A stretch of DNA of 64,000 bases from Candidatus Devosia phytovorans (lineage in GTDB: Bacteria > Pseudomonadota > Alphaproteobacteria > Rhizobiales > Devosiaceae). The DNA lies in the NCBI GenBank assembly GCA_029202405.1, contig CP119312.1, positions 3,353,001 through 3,417,000 on the forward strand, read 5' to 3'. The notes beneath the pieces are model-generated. The model was not told where the DNA came from and did no database searches. It worked only from the letters and a program-made list of their open reading frames with translations. The position numbers were made by a program, and so were the translations under genes. Shown in pieces: positions 27,006 to 35,901 of this stretch; position 1 is the first letter of the stretch, and every line of letters begins with the position of its first letter.

Positions 27006-27870
27006 GCCGTCTCTTCTCATCGGCGTTCCAGTATACCAGGCAGATGCCTATCTCGAAGAGGCGATCAACAGCCTTGTCGTTCAAAGTTTTCACAACTGGG
27101 AAATGGTGATCGCGGACAACGCGTCAACCGATCGCACCTCCGACATAGCCAAAGCATTTGCCAACCGCGACCAACGCATCCGCTATGTGCGTCATGAGCG
27201 CAACGTTGGGGCGGCCGCCAACTTCCTATTCTTGGCGGGAATGGCAACGCACCCCTATTTCATGTGGGCTGCTGCCGATGACCGGTGGAGCCCTGACTAT
27301 ATCGAACGCTGCATGACGGTGCTCAAAGACCATCCGGCGATAGGCTTTGCTAGCGGCAGGTTGGTCAATACCGCACCGGATGGCACGGCCCTGCGCGATT
27401 TCGGTTACTTCGAAGGCTTGGAGACAGTTTCGCCGCGCGATCGCCTCAGCCACTTTCTCGCGGCGCGAGAAGTCGATGGCAAGGCCAACATCATCTACTC
27501 GATATATCGCACCCCCCTGATACAGGCAGTCTGCGCCGATGCGCAGATCATGACCGGTTGGGGTGCAGATATGGGGTTGGTGGCAGCGGCACTTAGCCGG
27601 GCCCCCTATCGTCAGGCCGAACAGGCAATTCTCTACAAGGGCGTTGCCTCGACCGAGGACATTGAGACGGCCCGCAATCTCGCACAGGGACGGTATGAAA
27701 GTGTCGATTTCGCCGGAAACTTTCCGCTTCGCCAGTTTCCGTCTTACCTGAGGGCCCTGCTCCGCGGCATGCCGTCGGCGGATCTGATCCTTTTGGTGAC
27801 CCGGATCATGCTCGCCCGCTTGCCGCACGTTGTCCGGTGGCGCCTGATGCGACTCTTGCGCCGGCCATGA
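26998..27870 (+). CDS. Family 2 glycosyltransferase
   Basis: A 290-residue enzyme with LLIGVPVYQADAYLEEAI at the start, MVIADNASTDRT, and YFMWAAADDRWSPDYIERC as the metal site; this last segment resembles the one in the preceding gene, so the two may be distant paralogues. The ATG at 26998 overlaps the previous gene and its stop overlaps the next ATG (ATGA). It is part of a chain of six coupled or nearly coupled transferase genes from 26 to 33 kb. Confidence 0.87.
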   Translation: MTKPSLLIGVPVYQADAYLEEAINSLVVQSFHNWEMVIADNASTDRTSDIAKAFANRDQRIRYVRHERNVGAAANFLFLAGMATHPYFMWAAADDRWSPDYIERCMTVLKDHPAIGFASGRLVNTAPDGTALRDFGYFEGLETVSPRDRLSHFLAAREVDGKANIIYSIYRTPLIQAVCADAQIMTGWGADMGLVAAALSRAPYRQAEQAILYKGVASTEDIETARNLAQGRYESVDFAGNFPLRQFPSYLRALLRGMPSADLILLVTRIMLARLPHVVRWRLMRLLRRP

Positions 27871-28826
27871 CCACTGTTTCTGTCATTGTCCCCGTCTACA
27901 ATGGCGCCGCAACGTTGGCGGCGTGCATCGGCTCGCTGCTCGACCAGGATCAGACCGATGTCGAGATCATTGTCATCGATGATGGATCGACGGACTGTTC
28001 GTCGGAGATCGTTTCCGGCTTTTCTGACCCGCGCCTGCGACTCTTTTATCAACCCAATGCTGGTCTGGCGGCGACGCTTAGTCGGGGCATCGACCTGGCA
28101 TGCGGTCGCTATGTCGCCCGGCTCGATGCCGACGATATCGCCCTGCCCGGCCGCCTGCGCAAGCAAGTCAGCTTTCTCGACGCCCATCCAGAAATTACTC
28201 TGCTGGGCACTTGGGCGCAGATCTATGAAGGCGACAGGCCCTCCCAGCGTTTTCACCGCCACGCGCCATCGAGCGATGCCTTGCGGCTGGAACTGCTGCT
28301 CGACAATCCTTTCGTGCATTCCTCCGTGATGCTGCGAGCCGACGTTCTCCGTCAATCTGGTGGCTACCGAACCGGACGAGGCAAGGGATTCCCGGAAGAT
28401 TTCGAACTCTGGTCGCGCCTCGCCGAGCACCATGGCGTGGCCAACCTGCCGGAGGTCCTCACCCTCTATCGGGAACTGCCTGGCAGCATCACCCGGGCCG
28501 TTGGCAGCGCGCTAGCCGACCAGGTTGTCGCCCAGTCCGGCGACAATCTGTACAGGACGCTGGCCGGCAGGTATGACAAAGACGCGTGTCGCGCCTTTGC
28601 CGCGCTCTATCACGGACGGCGCCCAAGCCGAAGCCTGTTGCCCGATAGACAGGCCACGGAACTGTGGCAGCACGCGGTATCCCGAGTGGGCGGCAACGTA
28701 TCTGGCTGGTCGGTCGATTTCGCGACGAGCCGCCACCGTATGGACCAGAGACTGAAGACCCAGATGCGCCTGCGCCTGTTACCGGCGCCATTGATCGGTT
28801 TGCTCAAATCGATCAAACCGAGATGA
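27867..28826 (+). CDS. Family 2 glycosyltransferase
   Basis: A 319-residue GT2 enzyme: VSVIVPVYNGAATLAACI, VEIIVIDDGSTD and YVARLDADDIALPGRL (DxD) make the nucleotide-sugar site. The C-terminal third carries EDFELWSRLAEH, the usual catalytic-base region. ATG at 27867 lies in an ATGA overlap with the upstream stop, which decides the start over earlier in-frame codons. One base separates its stop from the fucosyltransferase ATG. Confidence 0.9.
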   Translation: MTTVSVIVPVYNGAATLAACIGSLLDQDQTDVEIIVIDDGSTDCSSEIVSGFSDPRLRLFYQPNAGLAATLSRGIDLACGRYVARLDADDIALPGRLRKQVSFLDAHPEITLLGTWAQIYEGDRPSQRFHRHAPSSDALRLELLLDNPFVHSSVMLRADVLRQSGGYRTGRGKGFPEDFELWSRLAEHHGVANLPEVLTLYRELPGSITRAVGSALADQVVAQSGDNLYRTLAGRYDKDACRAFAALYHGRRPSRSLLPDRQATELWQHAVSRVGGNVSGWSVDFATSRHRMDQRLKTQMRLRLLPAPLIGLLKSIKPR

Positions 28827-28827
28827 C

Positions 28828-29721
28828 ATGACCGAGGAACGCCTGTTGCAAAGCTTGGACAATACTTTCGCCGTTGCCCTTTCGGGTGGGCTTGGCAACC
28901 AGATGTTCCAATATGCGCTGGGCCGCAGCCTGGCATTACGGCGTGGAGCGCAGTTGGTCCTCGATACGCGACCACTTGACCAGGACAGTCAACGCAGTTT
29001 TGCCTTGGCCGACTTTGCGCTGGAGGCCCGGCCTGCCAATGCGAAGCAGATTGCCGCACTTCCTAGGCCCCGCCATCGCCGGCTGCGGCGGCTACCGCAA
29101 TGGCCCGGGTCAGTGCGCTATGTCGCAGAGCCTGGCTTTGCCTTTGCTGCCAGAATTCTTCAAACGGCTGCCCCCGCCTATCTCGACGGGTTTTGGCAAA
29201 GCGAGAAGTATTTCGGTGACAAGGCGGAGGCGGTTCGTGCCGATTTCCAGCTTCGGCAGCCCCTGCATCCCAATCGCCAGGCAATCGCCGAGCTCATCGA
29301 CAACTCCCAGGCAGTCTCGGTCCACGTCCGGCGCGGCGACTATGTCACCAATGCGACCGCCAACTCCTACCATGGCACCTGCGAGCCGGATTGGTATCGA
29401 CGCGCCAGAGCCATCATCGAACAGCATTGTGCTGGGGCACGCTATTTCGTTTTCAGCGACGATCCAGCCTGGGCGCAAGCCAATCTGGCCATGCCCGCCT
29501 CGACCTGCTTCGTGCGGCCCAGCAACGACGGCCGGGACCATGAAGATCTACACCTGATGGCGCGCTGCCGGCACCATATCGTTGCCAACAGCTCGTTCAG
29601 CTGGTGGGGCGCCTGGCTCAACCCGGCTGCCGACAAGCAGGTGGTGGCACCGGCACAATGGTTTCGCGATGCAACGATCGACACGCGCGACCTGCTGCCC
29701 AGCCAATGGTTGCGGCTATGA
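28828..29721 (+). CDS. Family 11 alpha-1,2-fucosyltransferase
   Basis: A 297-residue GT11 enzyme transferring L-fucose from GDP-fucose to a galactose or similar residue. All three family motifs are present: SGGLGNQMFQYA near the start (about 19-30), VHVRRGDYV in the middle for GDP binding, and NSSFSWWGAWL near the C-terminus. The gmd-fcl operon 10 kb upstream makes the donor, so the glycan of this cluster almost surely contains fucose. The stop overlaps the next ATG. Confidence 0.95.
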   Translation: MTEERLLQSLDNTFAVALSGGLGNQMFQYALGRSLALRRGAQLVLDTRPLDQDSQRSFALADFALEARPANAKQIAALPRPRHRRLRRLPQWPGSVRYVAEPGFAFAARILQTAAPAYLDGFWQSEKYFGDKAEAVRADFQLRQPLHPNRQAIAELIDNSQAVSVHVRRGDYVTNATANSYHGTCEPDWYRRARAIIEQHCAGARYFVFSDDPAWAQANLAMPASTCFVRPSNDGRDHEDLHLMARCRHHIVANSSFSWWGAWLNPAADKQVVAPAQWFRDATIDTRDLLPSQWLRL

Positions 29722-30872
29722 GGGTACTTGTCACCACCCCGACCTTTCCGCCTCACAACAGCGGGCTGGGCAATGCTGCCCTCCAACAGGCGCTGGGTCT
29801 GCAAAGGCGCGGCGTAGATGTGGTCGTAGCCACTGGTGGCGACCGGCGAGCGAAAGAAACGATCGAAGGCATCGCCGTCGAGCGCTTCGCCGTTTCCGGC
29901 GCAGAGAGCCTTCTGCATCCCATCAGGGGCGACGTGACTGGATATTTGGCATTTCTCGAAGGCTCCGCCTTCGACGTCCTCCTGCTCAACGCTTGGCAGA
30001 ATTGGGCCACCGACCTAGCAATGCGGATCGCGCCCCAAATCTCGGGCCGAAAATTCCTCTATAGCCACGGCCTTTCGACCAATGTCTTCTTTCCCGCGCA
30101 GCCAGTGCGCTCCACCCTACGCTTTTTGGCATGGCGGCGCTATTGGTGGGAACTCGCGCGAAAATCCAGCCTGCTTGACGGCGTCATCGCGCTTGCCGAA
30201 ACCGGAACCGACAGCCGCTTTGATGATGTGAAAGTGGTGAGGCGATCGGGTACGCCGGTACATATAATCGCCAATTCAGCTTCGAACGGCCTGCAGGACA
30301 GGCAGCTGCCGCACAAATCGGAACGCCGCCAGATCATAGCAGTGGGCTCCTACACTTGGCTCAAGGGCTTCGATTTCGTACTGCGAGCCTATGCCGCTTC
30401 CGCAGCGCGCGGGCGATATCCTTTGGTGCTTTACGGCCAGCATCACACGCGGTTCACCACTAAACTGCGCCACTTGGCACGAAGGCTGGATATTTCCGAC
30501 GCCGACCTCGTGTTTAATGAGGGCTTTTCAGGCCAGCAGCTGGCTGCCGAATACAGCCGTGCGGTCCTGGTCATCTCCGGCTCGAGGACGGAGTGCCAGC
30601 CGCTTGTGCTGATTGACGCCATGGCGACGGGCACGCCATTCGTCGCGCGGCCTACAGGCTGCATTGCGGACATGCCAGGCGGCGTCGTGGCGTCCTCCCC
30701 GAGTGAAGCAGCTCGGCAGATCGACCGCATCCTCGCCGACGATAGTGTCTGGTCTGGCTATAGCGCCATGAGCATCGATGCTGCTGCAACCACATACGAT
30801 GCTGAGCGCAACGCCGATCTTCTCTTGCACCTGTTGCGAGCACCACCTTCCGGTCCGGGCAAACCGGCATGA
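29718..30872 (+). CDS. Family 4 glycosyltransferase (GT-B fold)
   Basis: A 384-residue retaining transferase. The N-domain begins MRVLVTTPTFPPHNSGLGNA; the C-domain has IIAVGSYTWLKGFD and the donor-binding stretch VISGSRTECQPLVLIDAMA. The usual E-x7-E motif is partly altered (ECQPLVLID), so donor binding may differ from the family norm. ATG at 29718 is in an ATGA overlap with the fucosyltransferase stop. Donor unknown. Confidence 0.87.
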   Translation: MRVLVTTPTFPPHNSGLGNAALQQALGLQRRGVDVVVATGGDRRAKETIEGIAVERFAVSGAESLLHPIRGDVTGYLAFLEGSAFDVLLLNAWQNWATDLAMRIAPQISGRKFLYSHGLSTNVFFPAQPVRSTLRFLAWRRYWWELARKSSLLDGVIALAETGTDSRFDDVKVVRRSGTPVHIIANSASNGLQDRQLPHKSERRQIIAVGSYTWLKGFDFVLRAYAASAARGRYPLVLYGQHHTRFTTKLRHLARRLDISDADLVFNEGFSGQQLAAEYSRAVLVISGSRTECQPLVLIDAMATGTPFVARPTGCIADMPGGVVASSPSEAARQIDRILADDSVWSGYSAMSIDAAATTYDAERNADLLLHLLRAPPSGPGKPA

Positions 30873-31753
30873 CCGATCCCAGCGCGCCGCTCGTAACCAT
30901 CGCCATGCCCGTATTCAACGGAGGTCTTTACGTCGCTGCCGCGGTCCGCTCCATCGTTGCGCAATCCTTTGCCGATTGGGAATTGCTGATCATTGACGAT
31001 GGATCGACCGACGGCGCGCTCGGTCGGCTTTCGGAACTGGCCGACTACCGGATCCGCCTAATCCGCGATGGGCGGAATCTCGGCTTGGCCGCCCGCCTAA
31101 ATCAAGCAATCGAGCAGGCAAGGGGCCGGTATTTCGCCCGCATGGATCATGACGATGTGGCTCATCCAGAACGGCTACATCATCAACTGCTCTATATGGA
31201 AGGAAATCCAGCGGTCGATCTGCTGGGCACCAAATGTGTCGCCATCTCCGAAGACTATGAAATCCTGGGAGAATTCCCATTCAGCGCAACGCATGCGGAG
31301 ATTTGTCGCCGGCCATGGTTGGGCTTTTACCTTGCCCACCCCACCTGGCTGGGGCGCACCGACTGGTTCCGCCGGCATCGCTATGCCCAGCCTGCGCCCT
31401 TTCGTTGCGAGGACCAGGAACTGTTGTTGCGTGCCCATGCCAACAGCACCTATCACGCGCTTGCAACGCCGCTCCTGGCCTACCGCGTGCGAAACCGCGT
31501 TGAACTGCGCAGTCTTTTGCGGACCCGCATGACGCTATCCGGCGTGCAATGCCATTATTTCTGGGGGCGCGGCCAGATCCTCGCCGCCGCAACAGCAGTC
31601 GCGGCAGCTCTCGCCCGTATGGCCAAGGATGTTCTGCTTCCCCCCACAGGCGACCGGCGTGCAGAAGTCGCGACGGAACTTCCCGCTGAGGAGCATGTCT
31701 GGTGGACCAAATGGTTGACAAAAATGAAACAATCGGCACGGCCAGCTGGATGA
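30869..31753 (+). CDS. Family 2 glycosyltransferase
   Basis: A 294-residue GT2 enzyme with VTIAMPVFNGGLYVAAAV, LLIIDDGSTDG and YFARMDHDDVAHPERL. In the last segment the DxD metal site reads DHDD, which still offers two acidic ligands. ATG at 30869 overlaps the previous stop by 4 bases and its own stop overlaps the next ATG. The region after residue 190 is a helix-rich tail without membrane segments. Confidence 0.88.
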   Translation: MTDPSAPLVTIAMPVFNGGLYVAAAVRSIVAQSFADWELLIIDDGSTDGALGRLSELADYRIRLIRDGRNLGLAARLNQAIEQARGRYFARMDHDDVAHPERLHHQLLYMEGNPAVDLLGTKCVAISEDYEILGEFPFSATHAEICRRPWLGFYLAHPTWLGRTDWFRRHRYAQPAPFRCEDQELLLRAHANSTYHALATPLLAYRVRNRVELRSLLRTRMTLSGVQCHYFWGRGQILAAATAVAAALARMAKDVLLPPTGDRRAEVATELPAEEHVWWTKWLTKMKQSARPAG

Positions 31754-32916
31754 ACGGCCATGCAGTGACCGCCCGAATCGAACGGGGCCAGGCCAGCAAG
31801 CTGACCATTGCCCTTATCGGAAACCAAGCCTTTGGGCTGATGAACTTCCGCGGAGCATTGATCCGGCGGCTGGTTGGTCAGGGGCACACGGTAGTGGCGC
31901 TGGTTCCGGACTACACACCTGCCACCAGGGCTACCATTCGTGACATGGGCGCAATTCCGTTGGACCACGGCATCAGCCGCACAGGGTTGAACCCATGGAT
32001 CGACGGCCGCGCAATCTGGAAGCTCCGCGCCACGCTCAAACAGATCGCGCCGGATTTAGTCTTGGCTTACACGGTCAAGCCCGTCGTCTATGGAATATTC
32101 GCAGCCAGGCTGGCGGGAGTAAAACGGCGATACGCCCTGATCGAGGGTCTCGGCCATGCCTTCATCCATGCTGGCACGATCAAGCAAAGACTCCTGCAGG
32201 GCTTCGTCTCCGCACTCTACGGGTTTGCGCTGCATCTCACTGATCGGACGCTGTTCCTCAACGCCGACGACCGCGCCGAGTTTTCCCGGCGTGGCCTGGT
32301 GCCGGAAGAGCGCTCACAAGTTGTGGGGACAATCGGCGTCGCTCTCGACGAATGGTCCGTGGCGCCGCCTGTTGTCGAGCCAATAACCTTCCTGTTCATC
32401 GGTCGTCTGCTTTACGAAAAAGGCGTGGCAGAATTCGCGGCAGCGGCAGAGATGATACGCGCCGATTTTCCATCGGCGCGGTTCGCAATGGTGGGTGATC
32501 TCGACAGCAATCCCAGCAGCCTGCAGCGTGAAACCCTCGAGGACTGGGTGTCCAGGGGGTTAGTCGAATGGCCTGGGCATACGGATGTAAGGCCGTGGAT
32601 CGCCCACGCCAGCGTCTTCGTCCTACCATCCTATCGAGAGGGTTTTCCGCGAGCAACGCAGGAGGCCATGGCAATGGGCCGCCCCGTAATTACCACCGAC
32701 GTGGCGGGCTGTCGGGAAACGGTCCTTGACCGCGTCAACGGCTTCTTGATTCCACCGCGCGATGTCCATGCACTGGCGAAGGCTATGCGTCACTTCCTTG
32801 ATGAGCCCGCCTTGATCGCTAGTATGGGCGCAAAGAGCCGTGACCTGGCCGAGAAGCATTTTGACGTGGACATGGCAACTAACCGACTGCTCGATGCGAT
32901 CGACGTGCCTCGCTGA
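31750..32916 (+). CDS. Family 4 glycosyltransferase (GT-B fold)
   Basis: A 388-residue transferase resembling WbaZ/PglA-type enzymes: N-domain with GNQAFGLMNFRGALIRRL, linker YALIEGLGHAFI, C-domain FLFIGRLLYEKGVAEF and an intact donor motif SYREGFPRATQEAMAMG (E-x7-E). I prefer the ATG at 31750 (ATGA overlap) over the GTG at 31702, because the extra N-terminus shows no similarity. Last gene of the plus-strand transferase run; it converges with the minus-strand membrane protein gene. Confidence 0.9.
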   Translation: MNGHAVTARIERGQASKLTIALIGNQAFGLMNFRGALIRRLVGQGHTVVALVPDYTPATRATIRDMGAIPLDHGISRTGLNPWIDGRAIWKLRATLKQIAPDLVLAYTVKPVVYGIFAARLAGVKRRYALIEGLGHAFIHAGTIKQRLLQGFVSALYGFALHLTDRTLFLNADDRAEFSRRGLVPEERSQVVGTIGVALDEWSVAPPVVEPITFLFIGRLLYEKGVAEFAAAAEMIRADFPSARFAMVGDLDSNPSSLQRETLEDWVSRGLVEWPGHTDVRPWIAHASVFVLPSYREGFPRATQEAMAMGRPVITTDVAGCRETVLDRVNGFLIPPRDVHALAKAMRHFLDEPALIASMGAKSRDLAEKHFDVDMATNRLLDAIDVPR

Positions 32917-32928
32917 GCGAGACGACCA

Positions 32929-34119
32929 TCACACTCCCGCGAGGGGCGGCAATCCACCCATCAGCATGAATAATATCGGCATAGCCACCGCGACCGGAAC
33001 CACGACAAACCGACCAATCCAGCTTTCCGACAGTCCGAGCGTAAGCAGGAAGATCATCGGCATCATGTACCGTGGCTGCACGAATGTCCCGTATGATATG
33101 CCCAGCAGGCTAACCATGATCGTTAAGGCAAGGCAGCCTTTTGCAACGTTGCTTGAGAAAATGTTCTTCACGCCCCAGATTAACCCGGCCAAGAGAATGA
33201 TCCCGAACTGCCAATAGCCAATGCCAAGCAGATAGAGTCCGCCTTGGACATCGACGACTTGGGGGCGCAGGCCCAGGTTGACAGCATTCCCGACAAGGCG
33301 GCTTCCATATGCGATTATGTCGCCAAGGGCCGAAAATTTGTCGCCTGCGATCTCGGCGCCGATTTCCACGTTTCGCTGCAGCGTTCGGTCTACGCCTGCT
33401 AACTCCGTGATCGGAAATGCGATGAGAAGCATTATGAGAAACAGTGTGGCAATCATCCCGCCGGAAACGAAGGCAAAGCGACGGCAGATTAGAACCACGG
33501 CCACCATGCCGAGTATGAGGGCGAAGCCATCCCTAAACCAGAAGGATAGGAATATCGATAGACCGGCGAGATACCACCGTCCTCCCACCAGCGCCAAGAG
33601 ATTGACCGAGGTCAGAAAGATCAGCGGAATTTCCTTGTTGGGATAAGGAAGGCAACTGATGATGTAGAAATTGGTCGACACCATTGTCAGAGCCACTAGC
33701 CAGATCCGACCGCTATATTGAGATCCGGCGACCCGGTGCAGCGTGGCATTGAACAGAACAGCCGAAAGCGCAAGCAATGTGATATTGGCGACCAGTGCGT
33801 ACGCTTTGCCGAATAAAATGATCGGATAATAGACCAGCACCGTTCCAAGGAAGGTGCTGATATTGGGGATGTGGCTCCAGTTCGATCTCCAGGCGAGATG
33901 AACCGAGCGCTCGAGGCTAATAGCATCGGGAACGGTAAATCCGGAAAAGCCGAGTGCTGAAAGATGGCCTGAGCCCGTCGTCAACCAGAAGGCGGCCAAA
34001 CCCGCTAGGCCAAAAACGATCAATGCAATGAAGAATGAGGCGGTAGCGGAAAGCCTTAGCCCAGACCGCGCCGAAAGGGGCACTTCCTCTGACGCCAGAA
34101 CTGCGGCTCCGATAGTCAT
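32929..34119 (-). CDS. Polytopic membrane protein, candidate Wzy-like polysaccharide polymerase
   Basis: A 396-residue integral membrane protein with about ten hydrophobic segments (first at about 27-47) and a polar periplasmic loop around residues 225-265. Sequence families of polymerases diverge too much to name it by eye. Size, topology and place beside a Wzz-like gene in a polysaccharide locus suggest an O-unit polymerase. A lipid-linked-sugar transferase (GT-C type) is the alternative, since the N-terminal half has a long loop with acidic residues. Four bases separate it from the Wzz-like gene, so they share a transcript. Confidence 0.6.
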   Translation of the reverse strand: MTIGAAVLASEEVPLSARSGLRLSATASFFIALIVFGLAGLAAFWLTTGSGHLSALGFSGFTVPDAISLERSVHLAWRSNWSHIPNISTFLGTVLVYYPIILFGKAYALVANITLLALSAVLFNATLHRVAGSQYSGRIWLVALTMVSTNFYIISCLPYPNKEIPLIFLTSVNLLALVGGRWYLAGLSIFLSFWFRDGFALILGMVAVVLICRRFAFVSGGMIATLFLIMLLIAFPITELAGVDRTLQRNVEIGAEIAGDKFSALGDIIAYGSRLVGNAVNLGLRPQVVDVQGGLYLLGIGYWQFGIILLAGLIWGVKNIFSSNVAKGCLALTIMVSLLGISYGTFVQPRYMMPMIFLLTLGLSESWIGRFVVVPVAVAMPILFMLMGGLPPLAGV

Positions 34120-34123
34120 CCGC

Positions 34124-34885
34124 TTATGTCCGCCTAGCGCGCGTTAACCGTATGCCGTCCAGCGTAAAAGCGACAAAGAGCACTGCTAGCAGTCCACCGA
34201 TCCAAGCCACGATTGGAAACCGCAACCAGCGCGAACTTGAGATTTCTTCCGGTTCCTCCGCCATAGTGACAAGTTCCAAGGGCCCGCGGCCAAGTTCGGC
34301 CAAGCTTCGCGCATCCTCTTCGAGAATACTGGACGCATTGATGAGGGCGGAAATCGCAGTGGCATCCGCAGCGGCTGTCGTCGGTCTGGACGCCGACGTC
34401 TGCTCTGCAAAGGCCGCGAGATAACCCGTCAGGATCATTCTGCGCGCGTCGATATCAGATAGCTGCCGTTCAATGTCCCGGTCGAATTCATCGACTGCAG
34501 TCTCTATGATCTGGATCGTAGCGTTGAGGAGTTTCAAGCTGTCCACATCGGCGCGACTCTCGACAATAATCCGCACCGTTCGATTGGGCGTTTCAATCCC
34601 GGCAGGAATTTCTTCCAACAAAGTCACAAAAGCCCGGTTGTCTATCTCCGACGCCGCAGCCGCAGAATGAACCGCTCTCGAAATAGTGCCCGCTTCGATT
34701 GAGAGTTCGGGCACACTGATCACGGCCTGCACCCTGCGCGTATACTCAACGTCGCTGATATTTTGAAACGCCCAGAACCCGACCGTTCCTGCCACCACAC
34801 TAGGAATGAAGAGGAGCAGGATCCAACTACCTCGTATCACTCTGATGATGTCGAGGATGTCATATGGCTGGTCATGTTTCGACAC
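34124..34885 (-). CDS. Short Wzz-like chain-length determinant protein
   Basis: A 253-residue inner-membrane protein with one membrane helix near the N-terminus (about 20-41), a periplasmic helical region with likely coiled coil, and a second helix near the C-terminus (about 221-243), followed by a short basic tail. This is the topology of polysaccharide co-polymerases. No cytoplasmic tyrosine kinase domain is attached. Together with the following membrane protein it would set glycan chain length. The Pro-Gly-rich segment normally next to TM2 is weak, so the assignment is by layout and context. Confidence 0.65.
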   Translation of the reverse strand: MSKHDQPYDILDIIRVIRGSWILLLFIPSVVAGTVGFWAFQNISDVEYTRRVQAVISVPELSIEAGTISRAVHSAAAASEIDNRAFVTLLEEIPAGIETPNRTVRIIVESRADVDSLKLLNATIQIIETAVDEFDRDIERQLSDIDARRMILTGYLAAFAEQTSASRPTTAAADATAISALINASSILEEDARSLAELGRGPLELVTMAEEPEEISSSRWLRFPIVAWIGGLLAVLFVAFTLDGIRLTRARRT

Positions 34886-35008
34886 GCACTATCCGCCCGA
34901 GAATCACAAATCAAAGCTCTATTTTAATAGTCCCTAGGATCGTGGTAATCCCCAACGTAACCCTTTTGCCTAGGTGATCTTTCATCGCAATCCAGCACTT
35001 TACTGCAC

Positions 35009-35761
35009 CTAAATCTTGGTCGCCCGACATCCGTAGTCCAAATACTCAGTGTTACCGGTCGAAAATTCGTAGTCAACATGAAAACCCAGCATCTCGATCA
35101 GCCTCCGAAATGTCGCGGCATCATCCGTAATGTCATAGTGCCCATTTAGGTACATCGGGGGATGCGTCAGGTCATTCCACAGCAGTAATGTGCAGCCTGA
35201 AGCCGCATATGCCGCGATGTTAGAGAGAATAAAAGCCCAATGTGGGCTATGGTCAATGCAGTTTCGAACAAGAATGGCGCCATCAATCTTGCCAACAAGT
35301 TCGGGGATGAAAATTTCCGCGCCTTGGCTATAGGCGCGATCAATATTGGCAAAGCCGCTCATACCCAGATTAGTTGTTTGCCAATTGATGATGGCATCAT
35401 AGAGCGGCTCGATGACTGATCGTGAAGCGGCCACATCCCACAAAGAGAGCAGGCTGGCAAGACAGGGACCTACGTCGAGCGCTGCTTTGCCAGCAAGGTG
35501 AACGGCGAATTGGCGATAATCAGTTTCACTGCCGCCGAAAAACTCACGAACGAACATCTCGTCGCCAAAACCACGGGACATGTAGCACTCCGGACGCTTC
35601 GGACGTCCAATGGCCTCCATGAAGTTTTCCTGTTGCTTCATATACTCAATAGCGTGGTGCAACTCGAATTTCTGAGCATCGTCCCACTTTAGCCTCGGAT
35701 CATGCCCCAAGATTTTGGCAACCTGCGCTGCCCGATCTGCCATCCAAGCTTTCAACATCAC
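35009..35761 (-). CDS. Probable SAM-dependent methyltransferase-like protein
   Basis: A 250-residue soluble protein. The segment AALDVGPCLASLLSLWD (about 91-107) looks like a SAM-binding loop after strand 1, IDGAILVRNCIDHSPHW like the strand 4 and post-motif region, and LLLWNDL like strand 5, so a class I methyltransferase fold is likely. I do not recognise a named family. It lies between the Wzz-like gene and the recombinase gene, has a lower GC content than neighbours, and may decorate the glycan. Confidence in function is modest. Confidence 0.6.
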   Translation of the reverse strand: MMLKAWMADRAAQVAKILGHDPRLKWDDAQKFELHHAIEYMKQQENFMEAIGRPKRPECYMSRGFGDEMFVREFFGGSETDYRQFAVHLAGKAALDVGPCLASLLSLWDVAASRSVIEPLYDAIINWQTTNLGMSGFANIDRAYSQGAEIFIPELVGKIDGAILVRNCIDHSPHWAFILSNIAAYAASGCTLLLWNDLTHPPMYLNGHYDITDDAATFRRLIEMLGFHVDYEFSTGNTEYLDYGCRATKI

Positions 35762-35901
35762 CCTCCGAAATCATATCGTTGCAACTTAGAGAAGCTTTTA
35801 GATCTTGCAAGCGAACGGATGTTTGCAGGAACACTTCGTCAAAACGACGCAAGCTAGCCACAACCGCCACCGTGTTCATAAGCAGCTATCACAGCCGCGC
35901 A

